Shown here: one piece after another, positions 45,368-55,356 of the stretch
Layout: the number at the start of each line of letters is the position of its first letter
Numbering within the stretch: position 1 is the stretch's first letter
Position numbers and translations under genes: made by a program
NCBI RefSeq assembly: GCF_003075455.1
Contig: NZ_QDAE01000005.1
Span: forward strand, 124,001-188,000
Direction: 5' to 3'
From: Arthrobacter sp. Bz4
GTDB lineage: Bacteria; Actinomycetota; Actinomycetes; Actinomycetales; Micrococcaceae
DNA length: 64,000 nucleotides
Notes under the pieces: generated by a model
Told to the model about the DNA's origin: nothing
Database searches by the model: none
The model's input: only the letters and a program-made list of their open reading frames with translations

Positions 45368-46423
45368 GTGAACATGCTGCAGCAGTACGGGTTTACCCAG
45401 CGGGTTAGCGCCCACTTCACTAATCACTTCCCTGGCACGGATCTCATTCCTGCCCGAGTGATACGGGTCGACCGCGGCAGGATTCGGCTGGCAGCCGAAC
45501 ACGGCATCCTGATAGTTGCCGCCCATCGGGGCGCAACTACCGGCGATTGGGTTGCCGTCGACCTCTCGGAGCCGGAGCATCCCGTCGTTGTTGGGGTGAT
45601 GCCCCGGTTGACGGTCGTGCAGCGCAGGAAAGCCTACGATCCGATCGCTGAACCGCAGGTACTCGCGGCCAACGTGGACATTGTCGGAATTGTCGTTCCG
45701 ATTGATCGCCCCATCTCAGCCAACCGGCTCGATCGCACCTTGGTGGCAGCCCGGGACTCGGGTGCAACTCCGCTGGTTATCCTCACCAAAGCGGATCTGA
45801 GCAACAGGTTCGACTCGGTGGTGGCAGAAACCGTTGAACGGGCTGGGTCGGTGGCTGTTGTGACCACTTCAGCCGAAACTGGAGACGGTCTGGACGAGCT
45901 GCTCACCCGTGCCAAACCGGGGCAGACGATGGTATTGCTGGGCCCGTCGGGTGCCGGCAAATCAAGCCTGGCCAACGCGCTTGTCGGGAGAGCAGTGCAA
46001 AACATCGGGGCGGTCAGGGCTGTAGATGGGCGCGGAAAACACACCACCACAGCACGGGAGCTGATTCCACTGCCGGGTGGGGTGGTGCTGATGGACACCC
46101 CAGGCCTGCGTGGATTCGCGCTATGGGAGGCGGAGGATGGCCTTGATGCGTCCTTCGAGGACGTCGAGAACCTCTTCGTAGGCTGCCGATTCGCCGACTG
46201 CCAGCACGGTCCGGAGCCCGGCTGCGCCGTGCAGGAAGCACTCGCAGGTGGAACACTGGATCAGCGCCGCTGGCTGAGCTACCAAAAAATGGAGCGAGAG
46301 CTGGCGAGTCTGCGCCGCCGACAGACTCCGACCCGGAACCGTGCGCGAGGCCTGAACAGCCACCAACGGGCCAGAGAGGAGGTCCAGTCCAAGGACTATC
46401 GGAATAGGTTCCGTCAGCCGTAA
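45368..46423 (+). CDS. rsgA: Ribosome small subunit-dependent GTPase A
   Basis: Circularly permuted GTPase that checks late 30S maturation; 351 aa. After an OB-fold, the G motifs occur in permuted order: G4 LTKADLS, G1 GPSGAGKSSLAN, then G3 DTPGLRGF. The C-terminal zinc site is CRFADCQHGPEPGC. The basic tail (RRRQTPTRNRARG) suits RNA binding. The start is GTG with GAGG upstream. Confidence 0.95.
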   Translation: MNMLQQYGFTQRVSAHFTNHFPGTDLIPARVIRVDRGRIRLAAEHGILIVAAHRGATTGDWVAVDLSEPEHPVVVGVMPRLTVVQRRKAYDPIAEPQVLAANVDIVGIVVPIDRPISANRLDRTLVAARDSGATPLVILTKADLSNRFDSVVAETVERAGSVAVVTTSAETGDGLDELLTRAKPGQTMVLLGPSGAGKSSLANALVGRAVQNIGAVRAVDGRGKHTTTARELIPLPGGVVLMDTPGLRGFALWEAEDGLDASFEDVENLFVGCRFADCQHGPEPGCAVQEALAGGTLDQRRWLSYQKMERELASLRRRQTPTRNRARGLNSHQRAREEVQSKDYRNRFRQP

Positions 46424-46497
46424 CGAAAGGCAGCGCCGAGAGGCGCTACGGAGTGCTAATCACGTATCCCACCGCTGTGCTGTGGCATCCTGTGTAA

Positions 46498-47715
46498 ATG
46501 GCAGAATTCAAGCAGTCAAACAAGCTCCAGAACGTTCTCTACGACATCCGGGGGCCGCTGCTCGATCATGCCAAGTTCATGGAGGCCGAAGGACACCGGA
46601 TTCTGAAACTGAACATTGGTAATCCAGCGCCGTTTGGTTTCGAAGCCCCGGAAGCCATCCTGGTGGACATGATCCGCCATCTCCCCAAAGCCCAGGGCTA
46701 CAGTGACTCCCGCGGCATTTTTTCAGCACGAACGGCAGTGGTGCAGTACTACCAGGGTCGCGGCCTTACCCACATGGACGTCGACGACGTCTACCTGGGC
46801 AACGGTGTCAGCGAACTGATCACCATGTCGTTGCAGGCATTGCTGAACAACGGCGACGAGGTACTCGTGCCCACCCCCGACTACCCACTGTGGACCGCAT
46901 CGGTGTCCCTGGCCGGTGGCACTGCCGTGCATTACCTCTGCGACGAGGAAAACCATTGGTGGCCCGATCTCGAGGATCTTGCAGCAAAGATCACGAGCCG
47001 GACCAAGGGAATAGTACTCATCAACCCCAACAACCCCACCGGGGCGGTCTACCCACGCTCAATCATCGAGGGGATGGTGAAGTTGGCGCGCGAGCACGAC
47101 CTCATCATCTTCGCCGATGAAATCTACGAAAAGATCCTGTACGACGATGCGGTTCACATCAACGCGGCGACCGTCACGGGTGACGACGTGCTGTGCCTGA
47201 CCTACAGCGGTCTTTCGAAGGCATACCGGATTGCCGGGTTCCGCAGCGGCTGGATGGCGATTACTGGGCCCAAGCATCGGGCTGCAGATTACATTGAAGG
47301 GATCAACCTGCTGGCCAACATGAGACTCTGTGCCAATGTTCCGGCCCAGCACGCGATCCAGACAGCGCTGGGCGGGCACCAGAGCATCAATGACCTCATC
47401 CTGCCCGGGGGACGGCTGAAGCAGCAGCGCGATAAGGCCTATCAGCTGTTGAACGAGATCCCCGGCGTGAGTTGCGAACTGGCGCAGGGTGCGTTGTACC
47501 TGTTCCCACGGCTGGACCCCGAAATGTATCCGATCAAGGACGACGAACAGTTCGCCCTCGACCTGCTCAAGCAGCAGAAGATCCTGATCTCCCACGGCCG
47601 CGCCTTCAACTGGATCAATCCCGACCATTTCAGAATGGTCACGCTGCCCAACGTGGACGACCTTGAGGATGCCATCGGCAGGCTAGCCGAGTTCCTCAGC
47701 ACCTACAAGCCATAA
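46498..47715 (+). CDS. Class I/II aminotransferase (alanine aminotransferase-like)
   Basis: 405 aa PLP enzyme of fold type I. ILKLNIGNPAPFGFEAPEA at the start, INPNNPTGAVYPRS, and the PLP-binding Lys in LTYSGLSKAYRIAGFRSGW identify the AlaA/AlaC-like subgroup, which makes alanine from pyruvate and glutamate. Length and all core motifs are intact. CATCCT ends 6 nt before the ATG, a possible leaderless promoter. Confidence 0.92.
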   Translation: MAEFKQSNKLQNVLYDIRGPLLDHAKFMEAEGHRILKLNIGNPAPFGFEAPEAILVDMIRHLPKAQGYSDSRGIFSARTAVVQYYQGRGLTHMDVDDVYLGNGVSELITMSLQALLNNGDEVLVPTPDYPLWTASVSLAGGTAVHYLCDEENHWWPDLEDLAAKITSRTKGIVLINPNNPTGAVYPRSIIEGMVKLAREHDLIIFADEIYEKILYDDAVHINAATVTGDDVLCLTYSGLSKAYRIAGFRSGWMAITGPKHRAADYIEGINLLANMRLCANVPAQHAIQTALGGHQSINDLILPGGRLKQQRDKAYQLLNEIPGVSCELAQGALYLFPRLDPEMYPIKDDEQFALDLLKQQKILISHGRAFNWINPDHFRMVTLPNVDDLEDAIGRLAEFLSTYKP

Positions 47716-47736
47716 ATCGCTTCTGGAAGGAACACT

Positions 47737-48594
47737 ATGACGCCCGCAACCCCAGCGTTTGAGACCAGCCCCAGCAAGGCCCTGCTGGTGGGGCCGGATA
47801 TCGACCTCGCCTCGATCGATTCCCGCTCCACCCCCGGATTTTCGGGGGGTAAGAAAAAGGGCCGGCTCAAGCTGGACGCTGAGAACGCGGAGCTGTCGGA
47901 GCTTCAGGAGAAACTCTTTGCCGAAAGCAGGTTCGGCAGCGAGGTCTCGCTACTCGTGGTGCTCCAGGCCATGGATACTGCGGGAAAGGGCGGAATTGTC
48001 CGCCATGTGGTGGGGGCAGTCGATCCGCAGGGCGTCAAGCATTACGCATTCAAGGCACCCACGGCCGCAGAGAAGCGCCACGACTTTCTTTGGCGGATCA
48101 AGAAACAGTTGCCCGGTCCCGGAATGATCGGCGTCTTCGATCGCTCCCACTACGAAGACGTACTGATCCAGCGGGTGCGCGGATTGGCGAAGCCATCGGT
48201 GATCGAGGAGCGCTACGACGTCATCAGGGATTTCGAAGCGTCGCTGGTGGAATCAGGAACACGCATCATCAAGGTAATGCTTCACATCAGTCCGGAGGAG
48301 CAGAAAGCTCGACTGGCGGAACGGCTTGAACGCAAAGACAAACACTGGAAGTACAACACCGGCGATCTGGACGAACGCGAGTTGTGGGACGAGTACCAGG
48401 CCGCCTATCAACTGGCGATTGAGCGCACGACCACTCCCGAGGCGCCGTGGTTTGTGGTTCCCGCAGACCGGAAGTGGTACGCACGGATGGCTGTTCAGCA
48501 ACTCATCATCGACGCGCTTCAGGATATGCAACTCAGTTGGCCGAAAGCCCAGTTCGACGTCGAAGCCGAGCAGTCACGCCTCGCCCAGTCCTGA
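47737..48594 (+). CDS. PPK2 family polyphosphate:nucleotide phosphotransferase
   Basis: 285 aa single-domain polyphosphate kinase 2. Walker A-like LQAMDTAGKGGIVRHVVG, Walker B GVFDRSHYEDVLIQRV and the lid RLERKDKHWKYNTGDLDERE are complete. Such enzymes phosphorylate nucleoside mono- or diphosphates from polyphosphate. GGAAGG lies before the ATG. It follows the aminotransferase by 21 bp and converges on xseB. Confidence 0.94.
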   Translation: MTPATPAFETSPSKALLVGPDIDLASIDSRSTPGFSGGKKKGRLKLDAENAELSELQEKLFAESRFGSEVSLLVVLQAMDTAGKGGIVRHVVGAVDPQGVKHYAFKAPTAAEKRHDFLWRIKKQLPGPGMIGVFDRSHYEDVLIQRVRGLAKPSVIEERYDVIRDFEASLVESGTRIIKVMLHISPEEQKARLAERLERKDKHWKYNTGDLDERELWDEYQAAYQLAIERTTTPEAPWFVVPADRKWYARMAVQQLIIDALQDMQLSWPKAQFDVEAEQSRLAQS

Positions 48595-48646
48595 CCGACG
48601 TCCCCACCAGCCAACCCGCCCGGCCGTCCTTGGTCGCGGTGACTGG

Positions 48647-48897
48647 CTAGCCGGTTTGCCCGGCTTTGTCGCGGGCCGCCGCGAGACGTTTCTTGGCGCC
48701 CTCAAGCAGGATTCGCAATGATCGGCCAGCGCCTCGCCTCGTTCCCATAGGGCCAGGGAACGCTCAAGGGTCACTCCGCCGGCCTCAAGCTGGCTGACGA
48801 CCGAGACGAGTTGCTCGCGTGCCTGTTCGTACGACAATTTGCTGACGTCTTGATCTGCTGCCGGGTCGTTGGCAGCAGATCCGGTGGGCTGGCTCAT
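48647..48897 (-). CDS. xseB: Exodeoxyribonuclease VII small subunit, with one apparent single-base deletion
   Basis: Small helical subunit of the single-strand exonuclease. LSYEQAREQLVSVVSQLEAG then GVTLERSLALWERGEAL is diagnostic. At about 48704 the reading frame slips: TCC-TGC-TTG-AGG should be TCC-TGG-CTT-GAG, restoring ESWLEGAKKRLAAARDKAG and a stop that gives 83 aa, the normal size. Without the repair the frame runs on into an unrelated, Arg-rich tail. It overlaps xseA by 4 bp. Confidence 0.88.
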
Positions 48898-50243
48898 GGG
48901 GTGTCCTCTGGATTGGTGATGTGGGGGTGGCTGGATGCGAGGGTTGAGGCGGCGAGTTCACCGCGCGCCAGACGGATCTTGAGCAGGGACCCGGGAGGAG
49001 TCGACGCGGCATCCCGCGCGATGGACCCGTCCTCAAGCTGGACCACCGCGTAGCCGCGGTCGAGGGTGTTCTGCGGAGAAAGTGACCGGATCTGGGAACG
49101 AAGGTGGTGCACTCGGTCCGTGTCGCGCGAGACGGCCGAGGTCACCGCGAGCCGGGCGCGCCCTCGTAACCTCTCAACGTCATCCACCCGTACCGACACC
49201 ATGCCCTCAGGCTGGGCCAACACTGGCCGCGAACGGAGGTGGGTGAGCCGCTCGGTTTCCCTTGCAACGAGCGTTCCAATGGCCCGGGAGAGTTGCGCCC
49301 GAGACTGCCGGATCCGTTGGAATTCCTCAGCGACGTCGGGGACCACGCGCTTGGCTGCATCGGTGGGGGTGGACGCACGGAGATCCGCCACCTCATCAAT
49401 CAGTGGTCGGTCTGCTTCATGCCCGATTGCGCTCACCACTGGAGTCCGGGCCGCTGCTACCGCCCGGACCATTTCTTCACTGCTGAACGGCAGAAGGTCT
49501 TCGAGTGAGCCGCCACCCCGGGTAATGATGATGACGTCCACAGTGGGCATGGCGTCCAATTCGGCCAGTGCCGCGGTCACCTGGCCGACGCAGCCAACCC
49601 CCTGAACCGCGACCTCCCGGATCTCGAACTCGACGGCCGGCCACCGCAGGCTGGCGTTTCGTAGTACGTCCTTCATCGCGTCCGAACCGCGCCCGGTGAT
49701 CAACCCAATCCGGTGGGGGAGCAGAGGGAGGGGTTTACGGAGCCGTGCGGCGAACAGACCCTCGGCGGCGAGTGACTGCCGAAGCCGTTCAATCCGCGCC
49801 AACAGGTCACCGAGGCCCACCTGCCGGATCTGCCACGTCTGCATGGATAGGCGCCCGGTCTTCAGCCAGAAGTCAGGCTTCAGCTGGGCCACCACACGTG
49901 AACCATGTTCGAGCGGCAGGTCCAGGCGGGACAACACGTTGCCGCGGATCGTCAACGGCAGAGACACCTCAGCGTCGACATCCCGTAGCGTCACGAAACA
50001 CATATTGGACCGGCGGTTCACTTCAATAATCTGCCCTTCAACCCAGGCGGCCGGAGCGCGTTCCAGATGAGCCTTCAACTTCTCGGAGAGCAGGTGAAGG
50101 GGCCAGGGCCGCTCGGCCGTTGTTTCGGCCGCGGTGGCAGGAAGAGTCGTGGGCTGAGATGGGTTTACACCAGCCAGGTCCTGGCTCTGGAGGCGCACAC
50201 CGTTGGAACCGTTGCGCGGCTGCACCGCGCCGTCGTCATTCAT
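48894..50243 (-). CDS. xseA: Exodeoxyribonuclease VII large subunit
   Basis: Catalytic subunit of exonuclease VII, which degrades single-stranded DNA from both ends; 449 aa. N-terminal OB-fold (AAWVEGQIIEVNRRSNMCFV), then the catalytic domain: RIGLITGRGSDAMKDVL, IIITRGGGSLEDLLPFSSEE, VVSAIGHEADRPLIDEVADL and RASTPTDAA, and a C-terminal coiled-coil ending TLDRGYAVV. The ATG at 50243 was chosen over a longer GTG/TTG reading that would add non-conserved residues. It forms a two-gene operon with xseB. Confidence 0.95.
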   Translation of the reverse strand: MNDDGAVQPRNGSNGVRLQSQDLAGVNPSQPTTLPATAAETTAERPWPLHLLSEKLKAHLERAPAAWVEGQIIEVNRRSNMCFVTLRDVDAEVSLPLTIRGNVLSRLDLPLEHGSRVVAQLKPDFWLKTGRLSMQTWQIRQVGLGDLLARIERLRQSLAAEGLFAARLRKPLPLLPHRIGLITGRGSDAMKDVLRNASLRWPAVEFEIREVAVQGVGCVGQVTAALAELDAMPTVDVIIITRGGGSLEDLLPFSSEEMVRAVAAARTPVVSAIGHEADRPLIDEVADLRASTPTDAAKRVVPDVAEEFQRIRQSRAQLSRAIGTLVARETERLTHLRSRPVLAQPEGMVSVRVDDVERLRGRARLAVTSAVSRDTDRVHHLRSQIRSLSPQNTLDRGYAVVQLEDGSIARDAASTPPGSLLKIRLARGELAASTLASSHPHITNPEDTP

Positions 50244-50415
50244 CAGTTGACACTCCCAACGCTTGTGGCTGGAACAAGGCGTGGCGTTGCACCTTGTTCC
50301 CTTCATGTTTATCAGCTTGCGCACCCGGCCGGGTCCACACAGACTCGGTGTGGAGGAAGAGTCCAGCTGGCCGGGGCATAATCAATACTTCTCTCACTAC
50401 AAGGCAGGACAGAAT

Positions 50416-51285
50416 ATGCGGACGTTTGGTGCGGCGTTTTTCACGCTGGTAGCGCTGGTGCTGGCCGGGATTGCCCTGCCGGGTGCCTGGATCGACAGGA
50501 ACTTCGTGCAGGTGGACGGTTTCGTTGAGCTGGCCGGACCGCTTGGCTCTGATCCCGAGTTTCAGGCGCAGCTAACGTCAGCCCTAGCCTCCGAAGCTAC
50601 CGCAAATGCTGGGCTTCCCGAGGCCCTGACCGGCATTGTTGAACCGCTCATCGCGGAGGCGGCGGGCAACGTCGTTGGCCTGCCAGGCTATCCAGCGGCA
50701 TGGAATGACACGTTGCAGCGGTCGCACGAGCTGAGTTTCCCGGCCGACGCCGACGTGTTCAACGGTGTTGACTCGCCCGAACCTGTGAAGCTCGATCTCG
50801 CCCCGGTTCTCGCCCTCGCCCTTCAGGAAGTGGGGACAAGACTGGGGGTAGACGTCCCGGCTCCGGAGCAGACCCTGGTGGAAGTCGCTTCACCGGAGCG
50901 GCAAAGCACTGTGGGCCAGCTTGCGGCCGTCGCGGGGCTGTGGCCGATACTGGGTGCCGGCGCGGTGGTGAGCGCACTGAGCGCCCTTGGGCTAGCCCGA
51001 CGGCGGAGCACAACCCTGGCGTTCCTGGGCCTGGGCACGGCGGCCCTCGGGGTGCTCTACTGGGCGGGGGTCCGGGCCGCGCCAGAGATTCTGGAACGGG
51101 TGCGGGCCGAGCGCGGAGCATCTGAAGGTTCCATCTCCGCCCTGTTCCAGGACGGTTTGGTAGCCCGGGCCGCGGAGGTCAGCGAGCCGCTATGTCTGGC
51201 GGTCATCGGAGTGGGAGTGGTGCTGCTCCTGGTAGGGGTAGCATCCCGGCTGATCAGCGGCGGTCGAAGAACAACCGTGGCTTAG
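50416..51285 (+). CDS. Hypothetical integral membrane protein (289 aa)
   Basis: One N-terminal helix (AAFFTLVALVLAGIALPGAW), a ~120-residue external domain (DGFVELAGPLGSDPEFQAQL, helical) and three C-terminal helices (AAVAGLWPILGAGAVVSAL; TLAFLGLGTAALGVLYWAG; LAVIGVGVVLLLVGVASRL). The layout is that of a family found between xseA and ispH in related genomes, function unknown. The ATG has AGGAC upstream; a longer upstream extension is not conserved-looking. Confidence 0.8.
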   Translation: MRTFGAAFFTLVALVLAGIALPGAWIDRNFVQVDGFVELAGPLGSDPEFQAQLTSALASEATANAGLPEALTGIVEPLIAEAAGNVVGLPGYPAAWNDTLQRSHELSFPADADVFNGVDSPEPVKLDLAPVLALALQEVGTRLGVDVPAPEQTLVEVASPERQSTVGQLAAVAGLWPILGAGAVVSALSALGLARRRSTTLAFLGLGTAALGVLYWAGVRAAPEILERVRAERGASEGSISALFQDGLVARAAEVSEPLCLAVIGVGVVLLLVGVASRLISGGRRTTVA

Positions 51286-51347
51286 CTCTCAGCGGATCAG
51301 GGCCAGCTGTCTCGGGTCAGAGGGCCCACAACCGTTAGCATTGAGGG

Positions 51348-52433
51348 ATGACCAGCACAGCAGTCTCAGTGCCCATGCCCTCGGTGCCCAGGAGGCGGCG
51401 CTCGCCTGCCGAGATCGACGCCGCGCAGCCCGTCTCGGGGGGACGCAAAGTCCTGCTCGCTGCACCGCGCGGCTATTGCGCCGGAGTGGACCGGGCCGTA
51501 ATCGCCGTCGAGAAAGCTCTCGAACACTACGGCGCGCCGGTGTATGTGCGCAAACAGATTGTTCACAACCTGCACGTGGTCTCCACGCTTGAGGCCAAGG
51601 GTGCCATCTTTGTGGAAGAGAACGAGGAGGTACCCGAGGGTGCCCTGGTGGTCTTTTCCGCCCACGGCGTCTCGCCAGCAGTGATCCAATCGGCAGCAGA
51701 CCGGGGGCTGCGCACCATCGACGCCACGTGCCCTCTGGTGACCAAGGTCCACAAGGAAGCGGTCCGCTTTGCGAGGGACGATTTCGACATCCTGCTAATC
51801 GGTCATGAGGGCCATGAGGAAGTAGAAGGCACCGCGGGGGAAGCCCCGGAGCATATCCAGATCGTCAACGGTCCGGAGGATGTGGACAAGGTGACGGTCC
51901 GCGACCCCGACAAGGTGATCTGGTTGTCGCAGACCACCCTTAGCGTCGATGAGACGATGCTCACCGTCAACCTGCTCAAGGAACGCATCCCCACCCTGCA
52001 GGACCCGCCGAGTGACGATATTTGCTATGCCACCTCCAACCGGCAGGCAGCGATCAAGAAGATCTCACCCAGCTCGGATCTGGTGATCGTGGTTGGTTCA
52101 GCCAATTCCTCCAACTCGGTACGACTGGTCGAAGTGGCCCTCGAATACGGCGCAAAGGCTTCTTACCGGGTCGATTTTGCGAACGAGGTGGACGAGAGCT
52201 GGTTCGAGGGCGTCTCAACCATTGGTGTCACATCGGGTGCGTCTGTCCCCGACAATCTGGTCCAGGATGTATTGCGTCTCCTCGCAGACTATGGGTACGG
52301 CGACGTCGAGGAAGTGGTCACGGCCGAGGAGGACATCATTTTCTCGTTGCCCAAGGAAATCCGCGCCACCCTCAAGGCGATGGGGGATTCCACCAGCGGC
52401 ATCGGTGGCAGGGGACCCCGGCCCAAGCGCTGA
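51348..52433 (+). CDS. ispH: 4-hydroxy-3-methylbut-2-enyl diphosphate reductase
   Basis: Last enzyme of the MEP isoprenoid pathway, making IPP and DMAPP; 361 aa. The three Cys ligands of the [4Fe-4S] cluster are in [26 protein letters not shown] and [11 protein letters not shown], and the active-site [12 protein letters not shown] is present. TAGCAT ends 6 nt before the ATG without a Shine-Dalgarno, suggesting a leaderless mRNA. A ~25-residue N-terminal extension precedes the conserved start. Confidence 0.97.
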   Translation: MTSTAVSVPMPSVPRRRRSPAEIDAAQPVSGGRKVLLAAPRGYCAGVDRAVIAVEKALEHYGAPVYVRKQIVHNLHVVSTLEAKGAIFVEENEEVPEGALVVFSAHGVSPAVIQSAADRGLRTIDATCPLVTKVHKEAVRFARDDFDILLIGHEGHEEVEGTAGEAPEHIQIVNGPEDVDKVTVRDPDKVIWLSQTTLSVDETMLTVNLLKERIPTLQDPPSDDICYATSNRQAAIKKISPSSDLVIVVGSANSSNSVRLVEVALEYGAKASYRVDFANEVDESWFEGVSTIGVTSGASVPDNLVQDVLRLLADYGYGDVEEVVTAEEDIIFSLPKEIRATLKAMGDSTSGIGGRGPRPKR

Positions 52434-52441
52434 GGCCAGTC

Positions 52442-53725
52442 CTACGCGCTGCGGCGGTCGCCGTCGTTCCCTGACGCGTTATCCTCAAGCAGCTCGGGTG
52501 CGCTCAGGAGCCGTGGTGTTGACTCCACCGCTGGTACCCGGAGCGTGCTGGACGGCTGCGCCGGATCGGTCGACGAGCCGTCCAGGGAAGCGGAATCGAA
52601 GTCGTTGATGCGGCGGGCCGTTGGCAAGACCCGTGACTCAAGGGTTCCCACAAACGAGTTGTATTTCTCCACCGACGATTTCAGTGAATTGCCGAGCCTG
52701 GTCACGTGCTCTCCCATGGTGCCTAGCCGGTCATAGAGCTGCCGGGACAGGTCAAACAGCTCTTTGGCATTTTCGGTCAGGACATCCTGCCGCCAGCTGT
52801 ACGCCGCACCTTTCAAAATGGCCAGAAGCGAAACCGGTGAGGCTAGTGCCACGTTGCGGGTGAAGGCGTAATCGAGAAGGCCGGGATCTGCGCGCAGCGC
52901 CGATGAAAGCACCGACTCTACGGGAATGAAACACACCACCAACTCCGGGGTGTTCTCCACGCCCTGCCAATACCGCTTTCGTGCCAAGGCATCAATGTGT
53001 GCCCGCAGCGCTTTGGCATGCTGCTGCAGCAGGATCTCGCGCTGGCTGGCCGGCTGGCCGTCTCCACCGTCGGATCCCTCGGGCAACTCCTGGGCGTCAA
53101 GGAACGCAGCCAGTGGCACCTTCGCATCCACTACCAGCTGTTTACCACCGGGCAGCTGAACGATCATGTCGGGCCTGGCTGAGGTGTCTTTGGCGCCAGC
53201 GCTGAGTGTGATGGTTGCCTGCTCCAGGAAGTCGACGCGGGGCAGCATTCCTGCCGCCTCCACCACCCGTCGAAGCTGTACCTCCCCCCACTGGCCGCGG
53301 GCGCTGTTGCTCCGCAGTGCAGCCGTCAGCGAATGCGTGGTGGATAGGAGTTGCGCGTCCGAGTGCCGTGCCTCCCTGAGTTGTTCGGCGAGTTGCCCGA
53401 ACTGCTCCACCCTGTCGCGTTCGAGGATCCCCACCTGAGACTGGAGATGAGTCAGCTTGTCGGCCACCGGCGCCAGCGCACGCAAGACCGACTGATCACT
53501 TACTGACCGGGAGGTGAGCTCACGGTTTTGGGCGACCAGCATCCGGTTTTCCGCTGTTGCAGTAGCCAACGCGGCGTTGGTGCTCCCCAGACGCTCGCCG
53601 ACGTCGTCGAGCTCCTCTGCCAAACGCTGCACCTTGAGACGTGCCGCCCAGGCGACACCCACCGCCCCGAGGATTGCGCCGATGAGCACCGACAATACGA
53701 TCAAAACCACAATGAATCCGTCCAT
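52442..53725 (-). CDS. rmuC: DNA recombination protein RmuC
   Basis: 427 aa. One N-terminal membrane helix (FIVVLIVLSVLIGAILGAVG), a long coiled-coil, and the RmuC nuclease-like domain (SARGQWGEVQLRRVVEAAGM, DMIVQLPGGKQLVVDAKVPL, FIPVESVLSSAL). RmuC limits inversions between short inverted repeats in E. coli. It converges on ispH with an 8-bp gap and is divergent from ychF. Confidence 0.95.
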   Translation of the reverse strand: MDGFIVVLIVLSVLIGAILGAVGVAWAARLKVQRLAEELDDVGERLGSTNAALATATAENRMLVAQNRELTSRSVSDQSVLRALAPVADKLTHLQSQVGILERDRVEQFGQLAEQLREARHSDAQLLSTTHSLTAALRSNSARGQWGEVQLRRVVEAAGMLPRVDFLEQATITLSAGAKDTSARPDMIVQLPGGKQLVVDAKVPLAAFLDAQELPEGSDGGDGQPASQREILLQQHAKALRAHIDALARKRYWQGVENTPELVVCFIPVESVLSSALRADPGLLDYAFTRNVALASPVSLLAILKGAAYSWRQDVLTENAKELFDLSRQLYDRLGTMGEHVTRLGNSLKSSVEKYNSFVGTLESRVLPTARRINDFDSASLDGSSTDPAQPSSTLRVPAVESTPRLLSAPELLEDNASGNDGDRRSA

Positions 53726-53811
53726 GCCACCACCATCTCAGTCAGCACCGACATTCTGGTTCACCCGCCGCGGCGCGGTGGAAGCTGGGGCAAACGGTAG
53801 ACTCTATTCCC

Positions 53812-54897
53812 GTGGCTCTTACTATTGGCATCGTCGGACTGCCCAACGTCGGCAAATCAACCCTATTCAACGCGCTCACCCGCAACAATGTGCTTGCTGC
53901 GAACTACCCGTTCGCGACCATCGAGCCGAACGTCGGGGTGGTGAGCCTGCCTGACGCACGGCTTGGCAAACTGGCCGAAATCTTCGGGTCGCAGCGCATT
54001 CTGCCAGCCACAGTTTCTTTCGTTGATATCGCAGGGATCGTCAAGGGCGCGTCGGAGGGTGAGGGACTAGGAAACCAGTTCCTGGCCAACATCCGTGAGG
54101 CCGAGGCTATTGCTCAAGTAATCCGGGTGTTTGACGACCCCGATGTGATTCACGTTGACGGCAAGGTCGATGCTCGTTCCGACATGGAGACAATCAACAC
54201 CGAGCTGATCCTTGCTGACCTCCAAACCCTTGAGAAAGCCATTCCCAGGGTTGAGAAGGAAGTCAAGATCAAGAAGCGGGAACCGGCGCAGCTCGCAGCC
54301 ATGGTTGCCGCCCAGTCGGTGCTGGAACGCGGCGACACCATTTTCGCCTCGGTCGCCAAAGACAAGCTGGAGATGGAACATCTTCGCGAACTGAGCTTGC
54401 TTACCGCCAAGCCCTTTATCTACGTCTTCAACGCCGACGATTCTGTCCTGGGGAACGAGGAACGCGAGGCCGAGCTCCGCGAACTCGTGGCGCCCGCCGA
54501 CTGCATCTTCCTCGATGCCAAGCTCGAGTCAGATTTGGTCGAGCTGGACGAGGAAGAGGCTCGCGAAATGCTCGAGATGAACGGCCAGAGCGAGTCCGGT
54601 CTCGATCAGTTGGCGCACGTCGGTTTCCACACCCTCGGCCTGCAGACCTATCTGACAGCCGGCCCCAAAGAAACCAGGGCGTGGACCATCACCAAGGGCG
54701 CGACCGCTCCCGAAGCTGCGGGAGTCATTCACACCGACTTCCAACGCGGCTTCATCAAGGCAGAGGTGGTCTCCTTCGACGATCTGGTGGACGCCGGATC
54801 GATGGCTGAGGCCAAGTCCCGCGGCAAGGTCCGCATCGAGGGCAAGGAATACGTTATGGGCGACGGCGACGTCGTGGAGTTTAGATTTAATGTATAG
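53812..54897 (+). CDS. ychF: Redox-regulated ATPase YchF
   Basis: Universally conserved Obg-family P-loop protein (OLA1/YchF) that prefers ATP; 361 aa. Walker A GLPNVGKSTLFNALT, switch I NYPFATIEPNVG, G3 FVDIAGIVKGASEG, and a C-terminal TGS domain (TITKGATAPEAAGVIHTDF). TAGACT lies 8 nt before the GTG. This is the last core gene before the accessory island. Confidence 0.97.
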   Translation: MALTIGIVGLPNVGKSTLFNALTRNNVLAANYPFATIEPNVGVVSLPDARLGKLAEIFGSQRILPATVSFVDIAGIVKGASEGEGLGNQFLANIREAEAIAQVIRVFDDPDVIHVDGKVDARSDMETINTELILADLQTLEKAIPRVEKEVKIKKREPAQLAAMVAAQSVLERGDTIFASVAKDKLEMEHLRELSLLTAKPFIYVFNADDSVLGNEEREAELRELVAPADCIFLDAKLESDLVELDEEEAREMLEMNGQSESGLDQLAHVGFHTLGLQTYLTAGPKETRAWTITKGATAPEAAGVIHTDFQRGFIKAEVVSFDDLVDAGSMAEAKSRGKVRIEGKEYVMGDGDVVEFRFNV

Positions 54898-54915
54898 TTT
54901 TCAGGCGATTGCTTG

Positions 54916-54954
54916 AGGAAGGCCCGGGATGCTGAGTGCATCCCGGGCCTTCCT
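54916..54954 (+). terminator. Strong terminator after ychF
   Basis: A perfect 17-bp stem (AGGAAGGCCCGGGATGC and its reverse complement) with a 5-nt loop TGAGT, 18 bp after the ychF stop. It marks the boundary between core genes and the accessory region. Confidence 0.9.
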
Positions 54955-55344
54955 GTCGGCACGGCCATCGAGGGGATTGGTGCCCTCATCGGTTTTCAAG
55001 GTTGGGACTACGCCGGCCCGGCTGGAAAGGGCATGTACCGTCTCGCGGAGAACGTCTATGTTGTGAGGATGCTAGACGTGCCTACTGCAGGCGGTTCGCA
55101 AGCAACAATTGAGCTGGCGAGCTGGGACCTGCCCACATCCAGTATTTGGTCTCGCCATCTCTTGGCGTCTAATTGCTGGCGAACCTAGCGCTCCTATCAG
55201 CAAAAGTGCGATTTCCACGTTGCATCACTGCGGACAGGAAAGATCCGCCGGTTGTGTCCGAATACGCCCATGTTGTCTGCGAATCACGATCCGACAGGGG
55301 TTCTCTGGCGCAGTGTCGGGACGGGAGGAGGCGAATGGCAGGTT
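54955..55344. other. Gap between ychF terminator and accessory island: no supported gene
   Basis: About 390 bp without a convincing gene on either strand. Short readings exist, for example a plus-strand stretch with GKGMYRLAENVYVVRMLDVP near 55030-55090, but they lack a plausible start signal and known family features and end abruptly. The segment may be a decayed remnant at the island edge. No tRNA or clear attachment-site repeat was seen. Confidence 0.5.
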
Positions 55345-55356
55345 TAGACTGCTGCT